Source: Rhabdochromatium marinum (GTDB lineage Bacteria > Pseudomonadota > Gammaproteobacteria > Chromatiales > Chromatiaceae). Taken from it: a DNA stretch of 64,000 nt. The stretch is from contig NZ_NRRS01000001.1 of NCBI RefSeq assembly GCF_016583795.1, positions 62,001 through 126,000 of the forward strand, given 5' to 3'. The number at the start of each line of letters is the position of its first letter. Positions within the stretch are counted from its first letter, which is position 1. This document shows positions 17,921-26,672 of this stretch, piece after piece. The notes under the pieces were generated by a model, which was given only the letters and a program-made list of their open reading frames with translations, was not told where the DNA came from and searched no databases. A program made the position numbers and the translations under genes.

Positions 17921-17952
17921 TCTGGAGATCTAACGAATCTAACGAATCTGGC

Positions 17953-17997
17953 GGGGCTGATTGAATGGCGCCATGCATTCAATATTCAATCAGCCCC
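17953..17997. terminator. Long inverted repeat between convergent apbC and CDGSH genes
   Basis: GGGGCTGATTGAAT (17953-17966) and ATTCAATCAGCCCC (17984-17997) are perfect 14-base complementary arms. A shorter alternative hairpin, ATTGAATG with CATTCAAT (17976-17983), competes for the left arm. No T tract follows on either strand, so a canonical intrinsic terminator is not certain. Confidence 0.6.
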
Positions 17998-18055
17998 AAC
18001 CCTGTGGATAGCCGACACATTCAGCACCAACCCCTGTGCCAGTCCTGGCGCTGGA

Positions 18056-18697
18056 TCACCAGCCGATCTCGCGGTGGCGGCCATCGCAAAACGGCTTATT
18101 TTCGGAAGCTCCGCAGCGACACAAGGCGACTTTTTCTCCGGACCAAGCAACACGCCCACTGCCGGCAAGAATGTCGAAGTTGCCTTTCACCAGCAGCGGC
18201 CCGTGCTCAACCGGCTTGATCTCCAGCGGTCCGCCCCGATTTTTCAGGCCCGGTCCCCGGTCACCCACCGCGCCATAGTCACGAAAGCCAGCCTCGCGAT
18301 GTGAATTGTCGCAATAGGGCTTGTTTTGCGACTGACCACAGCGACATAGAGCCGCGCGATACTTCAGCCCCGACTTATCCTCCGGCGCGCCCTCAATGTG
18401 CAAGTCACCAATGGCATAGAGAGGACCGTCCGCAACGACACCGATTTGATTCACGTCCGAGGCCTGTTCCGGCGTGCCCTGCTTGTCGGTATAACTGAGC
18501 GCACCGCTGGGACAGCGTTCCACAATGTCACGCACCTCATCTACAGTGCATTCATCCGGCACACACCAGGGCGAACGCCCTTTCTTAAACAAATCGCCGC
18601 TGGCGCGGCCGCATTCGGCGACACCAATGCAGAGGCTTTTATCAAAGCGTACATCGATCTTCTCACCAGGGAAATCGACAATGGATTCATCGGTCAT
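18056..18697 (-). CDS. Ferredoxin-like domain fused to two CDGSH iron-sulfur domains
   Basis: A protein of about 213 residues. The first 70 or so residues form a single-cluster ferredoxin-like domain (DVRFDKSLCIGVAECGRASG, then IVERCPSGALSY). Two CDGSH-type (mitoNEET-like) motifs follow: CRCGQSQNKPYCDNSH near residue 125 and CRCGASENKPFCDGRH near residue 200. Each provides the three-Cys, one-His ligand set of a 2Fe-2S cluster. The family is thought to act in redox sensing or Fe-S transfer. The ATG at 18697 has GGAG eight bases upstream; upstream ATG/TTG codons in frame lack such spacing. It lies directly downstream of, but reads on the same strand as, the exosortase gene, with 33 bases between. 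Confidence 0.85.
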   Translation of the reverse strand: MTDESIVDFPGEKIDVRFDKSLCIGVAECGRASGDLFKKGRSPWCVPDECTVDEVRDIVERCPSGALSYTDKQGTPEQASDVNQIGVVADGPLYAIGDLHIEGAPEDKSGLKYRAALCRCGQSQNKPYCDNSHREAGFRDYGAVGDRGPGLKNRGGPLEIKPVEHGPLLVKGNFDILAGSGRVAWSGEKVALCRCGASENKPFCDGRHREIGW

Positions 18698-18730
18698 GAG
18701 TTGCATCTCCAACGGAAGAACGCCTGATAT

Positions 18731-20320
18731 TCAATCAGGAATAAAGCGCCCCAGCTCAGGCACCGCCAGGGCGGCGAACCCGCGCAGTCGCCGGTCACCA
18801 TCGGACCAATCCTCCCAAGGCTGAATCGCCGTGGTCAGGCGCACCAGCGCCCCATCGGTGCGATTGCGGATCAGGGCATCCCAGAACAGGAACCACTTGA
18901 CCGCATATTCATTGGTCAGCACCCGGCCGCGTTGCTGGAACCAATAATAAACCAGTTGCTTATCATCGCCGCGCTGAATCTTCAGCCGATTCACCCGTAA
19001 CGGCTGCCCTGCCACAAAAAGCCCATCCAGAGTAATGCGCTGCAGATCCTCGATTTTCCAGCCGCCACCGGGAATGCAGGAGCGCGGCGAATGGGCCGAT
19101 TCCCCCGCGCCCTGGGAATCGTAAAAGGCCGCGTAAAAATTCACCCGCCGATCCCCGCCGCCGATGAAATCGCCGATGAAATAATCGGTCAGATCCAGGC
19201 TCTTGAGAATATTGTCCTGCAAAATCTCCGGAGTGCCTTCCCACGGGCCGACTTCTTCAGGAAACACCGTCAGCGACTCACGCTCCAGCGGTTCCACTGG
19301 ACGTGCTTGCAAAAAAGGCATGGTTATTGCTGTCAGCGCCAGCAGCGCCACAGCGGCCCAGAAAGGCTTGGGCACCGAACGCTCAGGCCGCACGAAATCC
19401 GCCGGCAAGGGGTCTGGCCAATCCAACGCCAAAGCGGCGCTAAAGGATCGATCCCCTTGAAAAAGACGGCTAAAGCGCACAAACAGCCAGACTTCCGCTA
19501 ACAACAGCGCCGTACAGGCCATGAAAATGATCCAGCCCTCGAAATCGTGCAAAAAGCCCTCGGCGGCACCGATACCAAAATACTCCACCAGCAGTCCGGT
19601 CACCCCGATACGGAAGCTGTTCATCGCCACCGTGATGGGCACCGTGGAGACAAAGACGATGAGGCGCTGCCACCAGGGCGCCTTGAAGAAATAGGCGATC
19701 AGAAACCCGAAACTCATCAGCGGAAACAAATAGCGCAAGCCACTGCAAGCATCCACCACCTGCAACTGATAGCTACCCAGATCGATGACATTGCCTTCGA
19801 GAAACACCGAGATCCCGAACAAGCGGATGAACCAGACGCCGATTTCCGAGGACAGGAGTTGCAGACTTAGCGAAAGCTGGTTATGCAGGAACGGTGGGAA
19901 GGGGATCATGAACACCAGGTAGATCAACGGCACCCAGATGATCCGCATCGCCCCGAATCCGGCAAAGGCCCAGACCAGCCCCGTGAGCAAAAGAATCAGC
20001 GAGACATGCACCACCAGAAAAATGGTGCTGAGCTGGCCGATCAAGAGCAGCAAAAGTGCGGCGATAACGAGCCCGAGGCCAAACCAGGCGCCAGAAAAGC
20101 GCATCTGAGCCAGCGTCGGCCATTTTTGCCAGACCAGTAGCAAGCCGACTAAAGGGATAAAGTAGCCGTGGCTGTATTCTTCGCGGGAGTTCCAGTCTCT
20201 AAGCAGATCGGCGATGCCTGGCCAGTAAAGAATTCCGATGAGTAGAAATGGAATGCCGAGCGCGACTGCCAGAGTGACGAAAAAACGCTTTTCGTTCATT
20301 CCATTAGGGAAATGCGGCAT
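18731..20320 (-). CDS. xrtD: Exosortase fused to EpsI domain, VPLPA-type (XrtD-like)
   Basis: About 529 residues. Residues 1 to about 290 are a polytopic membrane domain with the exosortase catalytic triad: Cys in VVDACSGLRYLFPLMSFG, Arg in AMNSFRIGVTG and His in FLHDFEGW. Exosortases cleave and sort proteins with a C-terminal tripartite signal. From about residue 320 a separate domain resembles EpsI, with another membrane segment and FYAAFYDSQGAGESAHSPRSCIPGGGW. This fusion is the arrangement I recall for XrtD, which is specific for VPLPA-type signals, and the substrate at 45354-46064 has such a signal. AAGGTG stands eight bases before the chosen ATG; longer starts (20392) add a less likely leader. 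It follows the GT4 gene by 16 bases. Confidence 0.8.
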   Translation of the reverse strand: MPHFPNGMNEKRFFVTLAVALGIPFLLIGILYWPGIADLLRDWNSREEYSHGYFIPLVGLLLVWQKWPTLAQMRFSGAWFGLGLVIAALLLLLIGQLSTIFLVVHVSLILLLTGLVWAFAGFGAMRIIWVPLIYLVFMIPFPPFLHNQLSLSLQLLSSEIGVWFIRLFGISVFLEGNVIDLGSYQLQVVDACSGLRYLFPLMSFGFLIAYFFKAPWWQRLIVFVSTVPITVAMNSFRIGVTGLLVEYFGIGAAEGFLHDFEGWIIFMACTALLLAEVWLFVRFSRLFQGDRSFSAALALDWPDPLPADFVRPERSVPKPFWAAVALLALTAITMPFLQARPVEPLERESLTVFPEEVGPWEGTPEILQDNILKSLDLTDYFIGDFIGGGDRRVNFYAAFYDSQGAGESAHSPRSCIPGGGWKIEDLQRITLDGLFVAGQPLRVNRLKIQRGDDKQLVYYWFQQRGRVLTNEYAVKWFLFWDALIRNRTDGALVRLTTAIQPWEDWSDGDRRLRGFAALAVPELGRFIPD

Positions 20321-20336
20321 AGCAAGCGCACCTTGG

Positions 20337-21575
20337 TTAATTGTATCGCTCAAACAATGCATCATAGGCCGCAAGCAGCTTCGGGGCCTCAAACTCCCAA
20401 GAGAGCTTTGTCTCCACCCTCCGACGTCCGAAATCCCCCATGCGCCGCCTCAGAGACGCATCCGCCAAGAGGTCGAGAATCTTGTCACCCAGATCGCGAA
20501 TATCGTTCTTTCTCGCATATAGCGAGGCATCCTGCGCGGAGCAGCGTCCTTCCGTTAGATCGTATTGAACGATTGGCTTCGCGAGCGCCATGTATTCCAT
20601 GATTTTATTCATGGTTGACTTGTCGTTCATCTCGTTCGCCACATCGGGGTTGACGCAGACATCCGCCGTGTTCAGCATTTCTAGCATGCCCTGATCGGGG
20701 ACGCGACCGGTGAAGGTTACATAGTCTCCAAGAGCCAGTTGTTCTGCGAGAGCCTGCATCTCGTCTAGCTCTGTGCCGCCACCGACGAGTCCGAACTGAA
20801 TATCTTCACGCCCCTTTTCGTGCACGATATAATGAACGGCCTTCAGGAGATGGTCAATGCCCTCCTGCTTCCCCATCACCCCGACATAGCCAACCAAATA
20901 AGTGCGGCCCCTCTTTAGCGCTGGCACCGGAGGGAGTACCCGCATGCGATCAAGCTTCGGACCGCTGCGCACGACAAACACCTTGTTCGGGTCCATCCGA
21001 CCGCGCTCAATGGCAATGCGACGGTAGGACTCGTTCGTCGCAATCGACACATCTGCCGTTCTAAAGGTCCAGCGCTCCCAGGCCAGCATCACGCGGTACA
21101 GAAAATCTCTACGGCCAAACTTCGCTAGGTACAGCTCCGGATTGATGTCGTGATGGTCGAACAAAAATCCTTTGCCGAACAGCTTGAAGAATCCACCAAT
21201 AAGGAAGATATTATCCGGCGGATTACAGGCGTGAATGACATCGAAGTTTCGCGTCAGAAGAACCCGGCAGGCAAGTACGAATTCCCAGAACAAGGCAACA
21301 GCATACTCGAAGGCATAACCCACCGGTCCCGCCGCCTCCAGCGGTAAATTATGGCGGTAGATGTGAATGCCTTCGATCACTTCGTATTTTGTTTCATAGC
21401 CCTTGCCGGTCGGGCAGATGATCGAAACACTGTAGCCCGCTTGATGCAATGTGGTGGCCTCCTGCCAGACGCGGCGATCGAAAGGTGAAGGCAGGTTCTC
21501 GACGATGACCAATACACGTCGCTGGCGGGGGCTCGATCCCTTGCGCATACCCAGCCTCTGGAGCATGGCTGTCAC
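20337..21575 (-). CDS. GT4-family glycosyltransferase
   Basis: The 412-residue protein is a retaining GT-B glycosyltransferase of the GT4/WbuB type. The N-terminal domain has VIVENLPSPFDRRVWQEATTLHQAGY and a sugar-acceptor half. The C-terminal half has VGYVGVMGKQEGIDHLLKAVHYI and DVCVNPDVANEMNDKST, followed by a segment rich in conserved glutamates and asparagines that binds the donor sugar nucleotide. It adds a sugar to a lipid-linked oligosaccharide at the cytoplasmic face. GTG start overlaps the stop of the upstream algD-like gene (GTGA), and an ATG at 21566 is an alternative. It belongs to the polysaccharide operon. Confidence 0.87.
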   Translation of the reverse strand: MTAMLQRLGMRKGSSPRQRRVLVIVENLPSPFDRRVWQEATTLHQAGYSVSIICPTGKGYETKYEVIEGIHIYRHNLPLEAAGPVGYAFEYAVALFWEFVLACRVLLTRNFDVIHACNPPDNIFLIGGFFKLFGKGFLFDHHDINPELYLAKFGRRDFLYRVMLAWERWTFRTADVSIATNESYRRIAIERGRMDPNKVFVVRSGPKLDRMRVLPPVPALKRGRTYLVGYVGVMGKQEGIDHLLKAVHYIVHEKGREDIQFGLVGGGTELDEMQALAEQLALGDYVTFTGRVPDQGMLEMLNTADVCVNPDVANEMNDKSTMNKIMEYMALAKPIVQYDLTEGRCSAQDASLYARKNDIRDLGDKILDLLADASLRRRMGDFGRRRVETKLSWEFEAPKLLAAYDALFERYN

Positions 21576-22888
21576 CAGCAGATGCCGTCATAGGTGGTCG
21601 CATCGCTGCGGGCGTCGCTGCTGACCCGCACCAGATCGACGACCACCTGACCGGGCTTGAGTTGATCAAGCACGCCTTTGAACTCATCCGAGCCATTGCC
21701 AATAATCAAGACCTCACCGTGATCGACAATGTCCGAGAGTTCCCGGACCATCAGCCTCGCGATATGGGGAATCCGGTTCAAAATATAGTCGCGATTCGCG
21801 CCGACCAGACGAGCAAGATTGACATTCTTGTCGTAGACCCTGATGTCGTACCCTTTTCCTAATAAGCGCTCGATCAATTCAACGACCGGGCTCTCGCGCA
21901 AGTCGTCGGTTCCCGCCTTAAACGAAAACCCCATGATGCCAATCTTCTTCTTGCCCTTGGCGACGACCATATCGATGGCCTTTTTGATCTGGAGCTCATT
22001 GCTCGGCATGATCGCATCCAGGATTGGAACCTGGATATCCATGGCTTTCGCTTTGTAAGTCAATGCGCGCACATCTTTCGGTAGGCAGGATCCCCCGAAG
22101 GCAAACCCAGGCTTCATGTAATAGGCTGACAGATTGAGCTTGGTATCTTGACAGAAGATGTCCATGAGCTGGTGGCCATCGATTTCTAGTGCTTTACAGA
22201 TGTTCCCGATCTCGTTTGCGAAACCAACCTTGAGCGCGTGCCAGACATTGTCGGTATATTTCACCATCTCTGCCGTTTCAATATCCGTCCGAATTAGCGG
22301 CGCAGGCAGACCCGCATAGAGTTTGGCCAAGATATCCCCGCTTTGGGCATCCAATTCACCGATCACCGTCTTCGGCGGATGTTGGAAATCCCACACAGCG
22401 GAGCCTTCGCGCAGAAATTCAGGATTGTGGCAGACCCCAAAGCTTTCACCAGCGCGCTTGCCGGAATATTCCTCGAGGGTTGGGATGACGATCCGCCGCA
22501 TGGTACCCGGCAGAATGGTGCTGCGAATGACCACCACATGAAAGCCACCCTTCTTGCCCAGTGACTCGCCAATTTGCTCGCAGACCGTCCGGACATGCGA
22601 GAGATCCAGACTACCGTTCAGTTGGCTCGGCGTCCCGACACAGATGATCGAGAGGTCGGTCTGTTCGACGGCTGCGGCGAAATCTGTCGTCGCGCTGAGC
22701 ATACCCTTGTCGACCGAGTCGCTGATCAATGTCCCGATTTCCGCCTCGATCACTGGCGTCTGACCCGCATTGATCAACTTAACTTTGGTCACCGATGGAT
22801 CGACCCCGATCACACGATGCCCATCGTAGGCCAGACAGCCGGCCGAAACGGCACCAACATAACCGAGTCCAAAGATGCCGATATGCAT
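21572..22888 (-). CDS. GDP-mannose 6-dehydrogenase (AlgD-like)
   Basis: The 438-residue protein has the Rossmann start MHIGIFGLGYVGAVSAGCLA, the NAD-dependent sugar-nucleotide dehydrogenase core and the active-site cysteine in GGSCLPKDVRALTYKA. The match to AlgD runs from start to the end, including the C-terminal DGICW that is EGICW in AlgD, so GDP-mannose is favoured over UDP-glucose as substrate. It would supply GDP-mannuronate for an acidic polysaccharide. GGGAG lies six bases before the ATG. It is 3' of the heparinase-like gene and overlaps the GT4 gene by four bases. Confirming the substrate needs alignment of the sugar-binding residues. Confidence 0.82.
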   Translation of the reverse strand: MHIGIFGLGYVGAVSAGCLAYDGHRVIGVDPSVTKVKLINAGQTPVIEAEIGTLISDSVDKGMLSATTDFAAAVEQTDLSIICVGTPSQLNGSLDLSHVRTVCEQIGESLGKKGGFHVVVIRSTILPGTMRRIVIPTLEEYSGKRAGESFGVCHNPEFLREGSAVWDFQHPPKTVIGELDAQSGDILAKLYAGLPAPLIRTDIETAEMVKYTDNVWHALKVGFANEIGNICKALEIDGHQLMDIFCQDTKLNLSAYYMKPGFAFGGSCLPKDVRALTYKAKAMDIQVPILDAIMPSNELQIKKAIDMVVAKGKKKIGIMGFSFKAGTDDLRESPVVELIERLLGKGYDIRVYDKNVNLARLVGANRDYILNRIPHIARLMVRELSDIVDHGEVLIIGNGSDEFKGVLDQLKPGQVVVDLVRVSSDARSDATTYDGICW

Positions 22889-22946
22889 GCATTGCTCCCT
22901 ATGAGCGATTTCAGAAAGACAACCCGATTTTACGCGGGGTCCGGGA

Positions 22947-24929
22947 TCAAAACTCCCACCTAAGACAGGTCACCAAACGACGCTCACCCTGAATCTGCGT
23001 CCGCCACACCACGCTCATGGTCGGAACCTTCACATCGAAGCGTCTGGAGATCCAGCCAAGCGGCTTGGATTCGTCACCCCGATAGAGACAGAGCGAACCA
23101 TCCGAGACACTGATCGTCAGCGCATGCCCATCCATCTGCGCAATCACTCCGCCATCGCATTCCTCGACGACACAATCCTCCGCGAAATGGAAAAAGCGCT
23201 CGATCTCATGCGCGCCCCGGCACTCCAGCCGATCCGTCACGATCAACTGATCGGTCACCTTATCAAACTGGAATTCCCGAGAATGGGTTACCGGGTCCTT
23301 CAGCCGCCGATAGCCGTCATGCATCCCAACGAAACGGTCCAGCGTCTCGCCGGGAACCCACTCCACACGGGAGGCCTTGGCCTTGCGCAGCCACATGAAA
23401 TTCCCGCCGATCACCGACTGATCCAGGCCATCCACCCGGACCGTGTTATGCGCTGCAGTGGACCGGAAGTAATTCCGCCAGACCGGCTTCGTATGATAGG
23501 CATAGGTCCCCGGATCGACCAGGAACTCCCGTCCGCCCAATGAGAAAGTAAAGGCCAAGGCATCCGCATGACCATGCGCCGCAATGGAGAGATAGCCCAG
23601 AGGGCCGCAGTCGATGACGCTGCGAACCTCCCGATCAGTCTCGAAATCCTTCCCCAACACCAGGTAGCCGCCCTCTGGAAAGTCGCACCGTGAAGGCGGG
23701 GCAGGTTCGATCATCGGCACTGAATCGAAAGCGCTCTGCGCATCCTCGCCCAAGAGCCAACGCGTCTTGTCATCCAAGCGTCTCGCCTTGCGCTTGAAAT
23801 CCGCTCGCTTGAAGAGAATGGCGCCCGTGGCCAGCAAGGAGCGATACGGGCAAAACTCCGGTGAGGGATCGAGGGTGACGACATAGCCATCGTCCGCATC
23901 CCCGATCATCGGCACATGGCCACCGGCATCCATGATTGCCGCAAGAAAATCGAGCATGGATTCCAGTCGCGTCCAGAAGGCTGCATCAAAGGGCTTCCCC
24001 GCAGCCTCCGACGCTCTCGCTGCAATGAAGAGAAAATCCCAGACAAACTGGAGGTAGCTAATCGCCTGCTCGCGATTCACGCCGTCGGGTGCGTTCTGAC
24101 GCAAGGCTTCCTCCCGCAGGACCGACCGGGCGCGCTTACCCCAGGCCCCCATCTCGTCCCAGACGGGCCAGGTCGAAGCCGCGACAGCCACGCCCGCAGC
24201 CTCCCCGATGAGATGATTGTTTGCCGAGGAATACCGCGAGTAATGTCCCTGAATGAAGTGCGCGTGCTGATAAATTGACGTCAACCAGCGGTCACGGAGT
24301 GCCCGCCCCGCCGGTCCAGCCAACAGTGGCCCGTCCGCCCCCCCTGTCAACTGCCAGACAAACGACCAGTTGATCAGCCGAATCGCCAACTCAAGCGAGC
24401 TGGTCCAGTTTGGGCCTTTAGGGTAGGGGCATTGATCGAGCCACGAGGACAGTTGCTCGCGCAACCCGTCGAGATAACGCTGATCCCGGGTCAAACTCCA
24501 TGCCTGCGCCAGATGAGTCAACTGTAGGTGACGATTAGGCTCCCAAAGATACTTGATGTCACCGACCAGCGACGGATCACGATAATTCAGAGTCTTGCCG
24601 AAAACCAGCGGTGCCAGAGTGCCCGTTTTTGGATCACGGTTCCAATTCGGGGGAAAGCCCAGTGCGACGCCCCGAAGCCCAAAAACATTGCAACGTCCAG
24701 CCAACACTCTTTCCGCTGCGGTGTGGTACCCGTCAACTTTAAAAACGCACGACAATTCCGTCAGCCAAGACCGACCAAACTGCCCGTTTGACTCTCCCGG
24801 CCGCACAACTCCAACGCCGTATCGCTCCCACTGGGCCATGGCGGAGCGGAAAAAACGATAGACAATCTCCAGGGCGCTCATGGCACGCAGGCGGTTCAGT
24901 CTCCACAGCAGTCCCTTCACCGACTCCAC
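22947..24929 (-). CDS. Heparinase II/III-like polysaccharide lyase
   Basis: The 660-residue protein matches the heparinase II/III family. The N-terminal half is an alpha-barrel (NNHLIGEAAGVAVAASTWPV near residue 225 is a conserved helix pair). The C-terminal half is a beta-sandwich with IAAHGHADALAFTFSLGG and LVDPGTYAYH, typical metal- and substrate-binding residues. Members in polysaccharide operons cleave or edit uronate-rich polymers. The AlgD-like neighbour makes a uronate-containing substrate plausible. No clear signal peptide is seen, though the first helix is amphipathic. The GTG start is the most upstream in-frame codon; an ATG at 24881 is an alternative. Confidence 0.82.
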   Translation of the reverse strand: MESVKGLLWRLNRLRAMSALEIVYRFFRSAMAQWERYGVGVVRPGESNGQFGRSWLTELSCVFKVDGYHTAAERVLAGRCNVFGLRGVALGFPPNWNRDPKTGTLAPLVFGKTLNYRDPSLVGDIKYLWEPNRHLQLTHLAQAWSLTRDQRYLDGLREQLSSWLDQCPYPKGPNWTSSLELAIRLINWSFVWQLTGGADGPLLAGPAGRALRDRWLTSIYQHAHFIQGHYSRYSSANNHLIGEAAGVAVAASTWPVWDEMGAWGKRARSVLREEALRQNAPDGVNREQAISYLQFVWDFLFIAARASEAAGKPFDAAFWTRLESMLDFLAAIMDAGGHVPMIGDADDGYVVTLDPSPEFCPYRSLLATGAILFKRADFKRKARRLDDKTRWLLGEDAQSAFDSVPMIEPAPPSRCDFPEGGYLVLGKDFETDREVRSVIDCGPLGYLSIAAHGHADALAFTFSLGGREFLVDPGTYAYHTKPVWRNYFRSTAAHNTVRVDGLDQSVIGGNFMWLRKAKASRVEWVPGETLDRFVGMHDGYRRLKDPVTHSREFQFDKVTDQLIVTDRLECRGAHEIERFFHFAEDCVVEECDGGVIAQMDGHALTISVSDGSLCLYRGDESKPLGWISRRFDVKVPTMSVVWRTQIQGERRLVTCLRWEF

Positions 24930-24969
24930 CCAACAACAGATATTAAAATTTTTGCTCGTCTATTCACGT

Positions 24970-25641
24970 TTATTTCCTGCCCATGAAATAGACGCTTGGG
25001 AACAGAAAGCGTCCCAGACCGCTGCTGATCAAGACTGAAACGACCGCCTTACGCCTCTGGTAGAGCCGGATGTAATAGTCTGACGTCACTTCATCGACTC
25101 TAGAAAAATGCCGCAGCAAGATTTCGTTCAGCTCCTTGGATGTGTAACCTGCATGCGCCCCCTGCTCGTTGCGGAACCGCCCAGTCAGGCGCATGCGCCA
25201 GTCGGCCCAGTTCCAAACAAACTTTTCACGCCAGGTCGAATTCCCGCCAACATAACCCACCAGACGTGCCCTGTTGGGCGTACCGATGCACCATACTCCC
25301 CCCTTCAATAAAACCCGGTGCATTTCCTCAAGGGCCTTATGATAGTCTGGGATATGCTCAAGCGCGTGATAGGAATAGACGATGTTGAAAACCCCATCGT
25401 CGAATTCCAGCGCCGTCGCATCGCCTGTCACCAGTCGTGCATATCGCACGGCCTCGGGGTCAAAGCACGGGTCGAGATCGAGACCGATCACGTCGGCGCC
25501 AAGGTCCTGGGCCAGCACGGCGGCTTCTATACCCCGACCGCAGCCCACAACCAGAATACGTGGGTGCTGAACGGTATTTTGAGCCGCGATCAGACCCGTT
25601 AACACAGATGCTCGCTGATTGGAAATGCTCATCGTTCCCAC
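24970..25641 (-). CDS. Class I SAM-dependent methyltransferase
   Basis: The 223-residue protein has motif I VVGCGRGIEAAVLAQDLGAD, an acidic end of strand 2 (VIGLDLDP), and motif II/III-like VYSYHALEHIPDYHKALEEM, the signature of type 11 methyltransferases. It probably methylates a sugar or lipid intermediate of the polysaccharide. The window neighbour at 25687 is an inserted IS5 element, which separates this gene from the next gene of the cluster. The C-terminal residues form a hydrophobic helix. Confidence 0.82.
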   Translation of the reverse strand: MGTMSISNQRASVLTGLIAAQNTVQHPRILVVGCGRGIEAAVLAQDLGADVIGLDLDPCFDPEAVRYARLVTGDATALEFDDGVFNIVYSYHALEHIPDYHKALEEMHRVLLKGGVWCIGTPNRARLVGYVGGNSTWREKFVWNWADWRMRLTGRFRNEQGAHAGYTSKELNEILLRHFSRVDEVTSDYYIRLYQRRKAVVSVLISSGLGRFLFPSVYFMGRK

Positions 25642-25686
25642 CTCGAATGCTGCCTCAAAAGAATCACCGGGAGGCAGTTAGTCTTA

Positions 25687-26637
25687 GAAGCTGTCTGAAA
25701 ACCCAATTCCCCTTTCGATAAAGGGTCAAAGTCGCTGGAACACCGACCGATGCGTTACCAGTTCATGCGAATGACTCATGAATGTTCTGGCGCCGTGCGC
25801 CAAAGGGGAGTGACGATGAATCGACAAGGCTATCCTTCTGATGTCACCGATGCCCAGTGGGCGATCATTGCGCCCTTGCTGCCCAACCCCAACAAAGTTC
25901 CTGGCGGCCCCGGGCGTCCACCGGCGGACTTGCGCCTCATCGTCAATGGCATCTTCTACCAAGCCAAGGCGGGCTGTCAGTGGCGGCTGTTGCCGCACGA
26001 GTTTGGCCCGTGGCAAACGGTCTATGATTATTTCAATCGCTGGAGCCGCGACGGGGTGTGGGCTGAGGTCATGGAGGCGCTGCACCGCTTGGAGCGGGAA
26101 CGTCAAGGGCGCGCACCCGAACCGATGACGGGGAGCATTGACAGCCAAAGCGTCAAATCGGCTACCCAAGGCAACGCAGTCGGTTTCGACGGTGGCAAGC
26201 AAACCAAGGGACGCAAGCGCCACCTCTTGGTCGACACCCTGGGCCTGATGCTCACGGTGGTGGTGATGGCGGCCAATGTCGGTGATCGGGCCGGCTTGAA
26301 ACAACTGCTGCGTGGCTATTTTGACGGGGCCACGCGTTGGCTGCGCAAGATTTGGGTCGATGGGGGATACGATGGAGTGCCCCTCAAAGCCTGGCTGGCA
26401 CGCGTGATCTCGCCGTCCATCGATCTGGATGTGGTTCAACGCCCGTCCTCTGGCTTCCATCTGGTCAAACGCCGCTGGGTCGTTGAACGCACGTTCTCCT
26501 GGTTGTTCAACGATCGGCGACATTCCAAGGACTATGAAGTGCTGACACGAAACAGCGAAGCCATGATTCAGGCCGCGATGATTCATCTGCTTGCTCGGCG
26601 CTTGGCGTAGGTCGTAAACGGGTTTTTAGACAGCTTC
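25687..26637 (+). mobile_element. IS5-family insertion sequence, about 951 bp, with TTA target repeat
   Basis: Terminal inverted repeats are GAAGCTGTCTGAAAACCC at 25687-25704 and its complement with one change at 26620-26637. The element is flanked by TTA on both sides (25684-25686 and 26638-26640), the TNA-type duplication of some IS5 subgroups. A single transposase gene fills it. It sits in the polysaccharide block between a methyltransferase and a glycosyltransferase. Confidence 0.9.
25816..26610 (+). CDS. IS5-family transposase, intact
   Basis: This is a DDE transposase of 264 residues. The N-terminus starts MNRQGYPSDVTDAQWAIIAP and carries the IS5/IS427-type helix-turn-helix; AKAGCQWRLLPHEF is a hallmark block. 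The catalytic Asp residues lie in GSIDSQSVK and WVDGGYDG, and the Glu in RRWVVERTFSWL. There is no frameshift, and the reading frame is complete, so the element may still be active. AAGGGGAG precedes the ATG. It is oriented opposite to the surrounding operon. Confidence 0.9.
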   Translation: MNRQGYPSDVTDAQWAIIAPLLPNPNKVPGGPGRPPADLRLIVNGIFYQAKAGCQWRLLPHEFGPWQTVYDYFNRWSRDGVWAEVMEALHRLERERQGRAPEPMTGSIDSQSVKSATQGNAVGFDGGKQTKGRKRHLLVDTLGLMLTVVVMAANVGDRAGLKQLLRGYFDGATRWLRKIWVDGGYDGVPLKAWLARVISPSIDLDVVQRPSSGFHLVKRRWVVERTFSWLFNDRRHSKDYEVLTRNSEAMIQAAMIHLLARRLA

Positions 26638-26672
26638 TTAGCTCACTCTGTCGTCCCCTGCTTTCCTGTCCT

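Noticed and set aside
17953-17965. GGGGCTGATT resembles the start of tmRNA
   Set aside because: Only ten bases match, the rest forms a simple inverted repeat, and no tag-peptide frame or tRNA-like 3' end follows.
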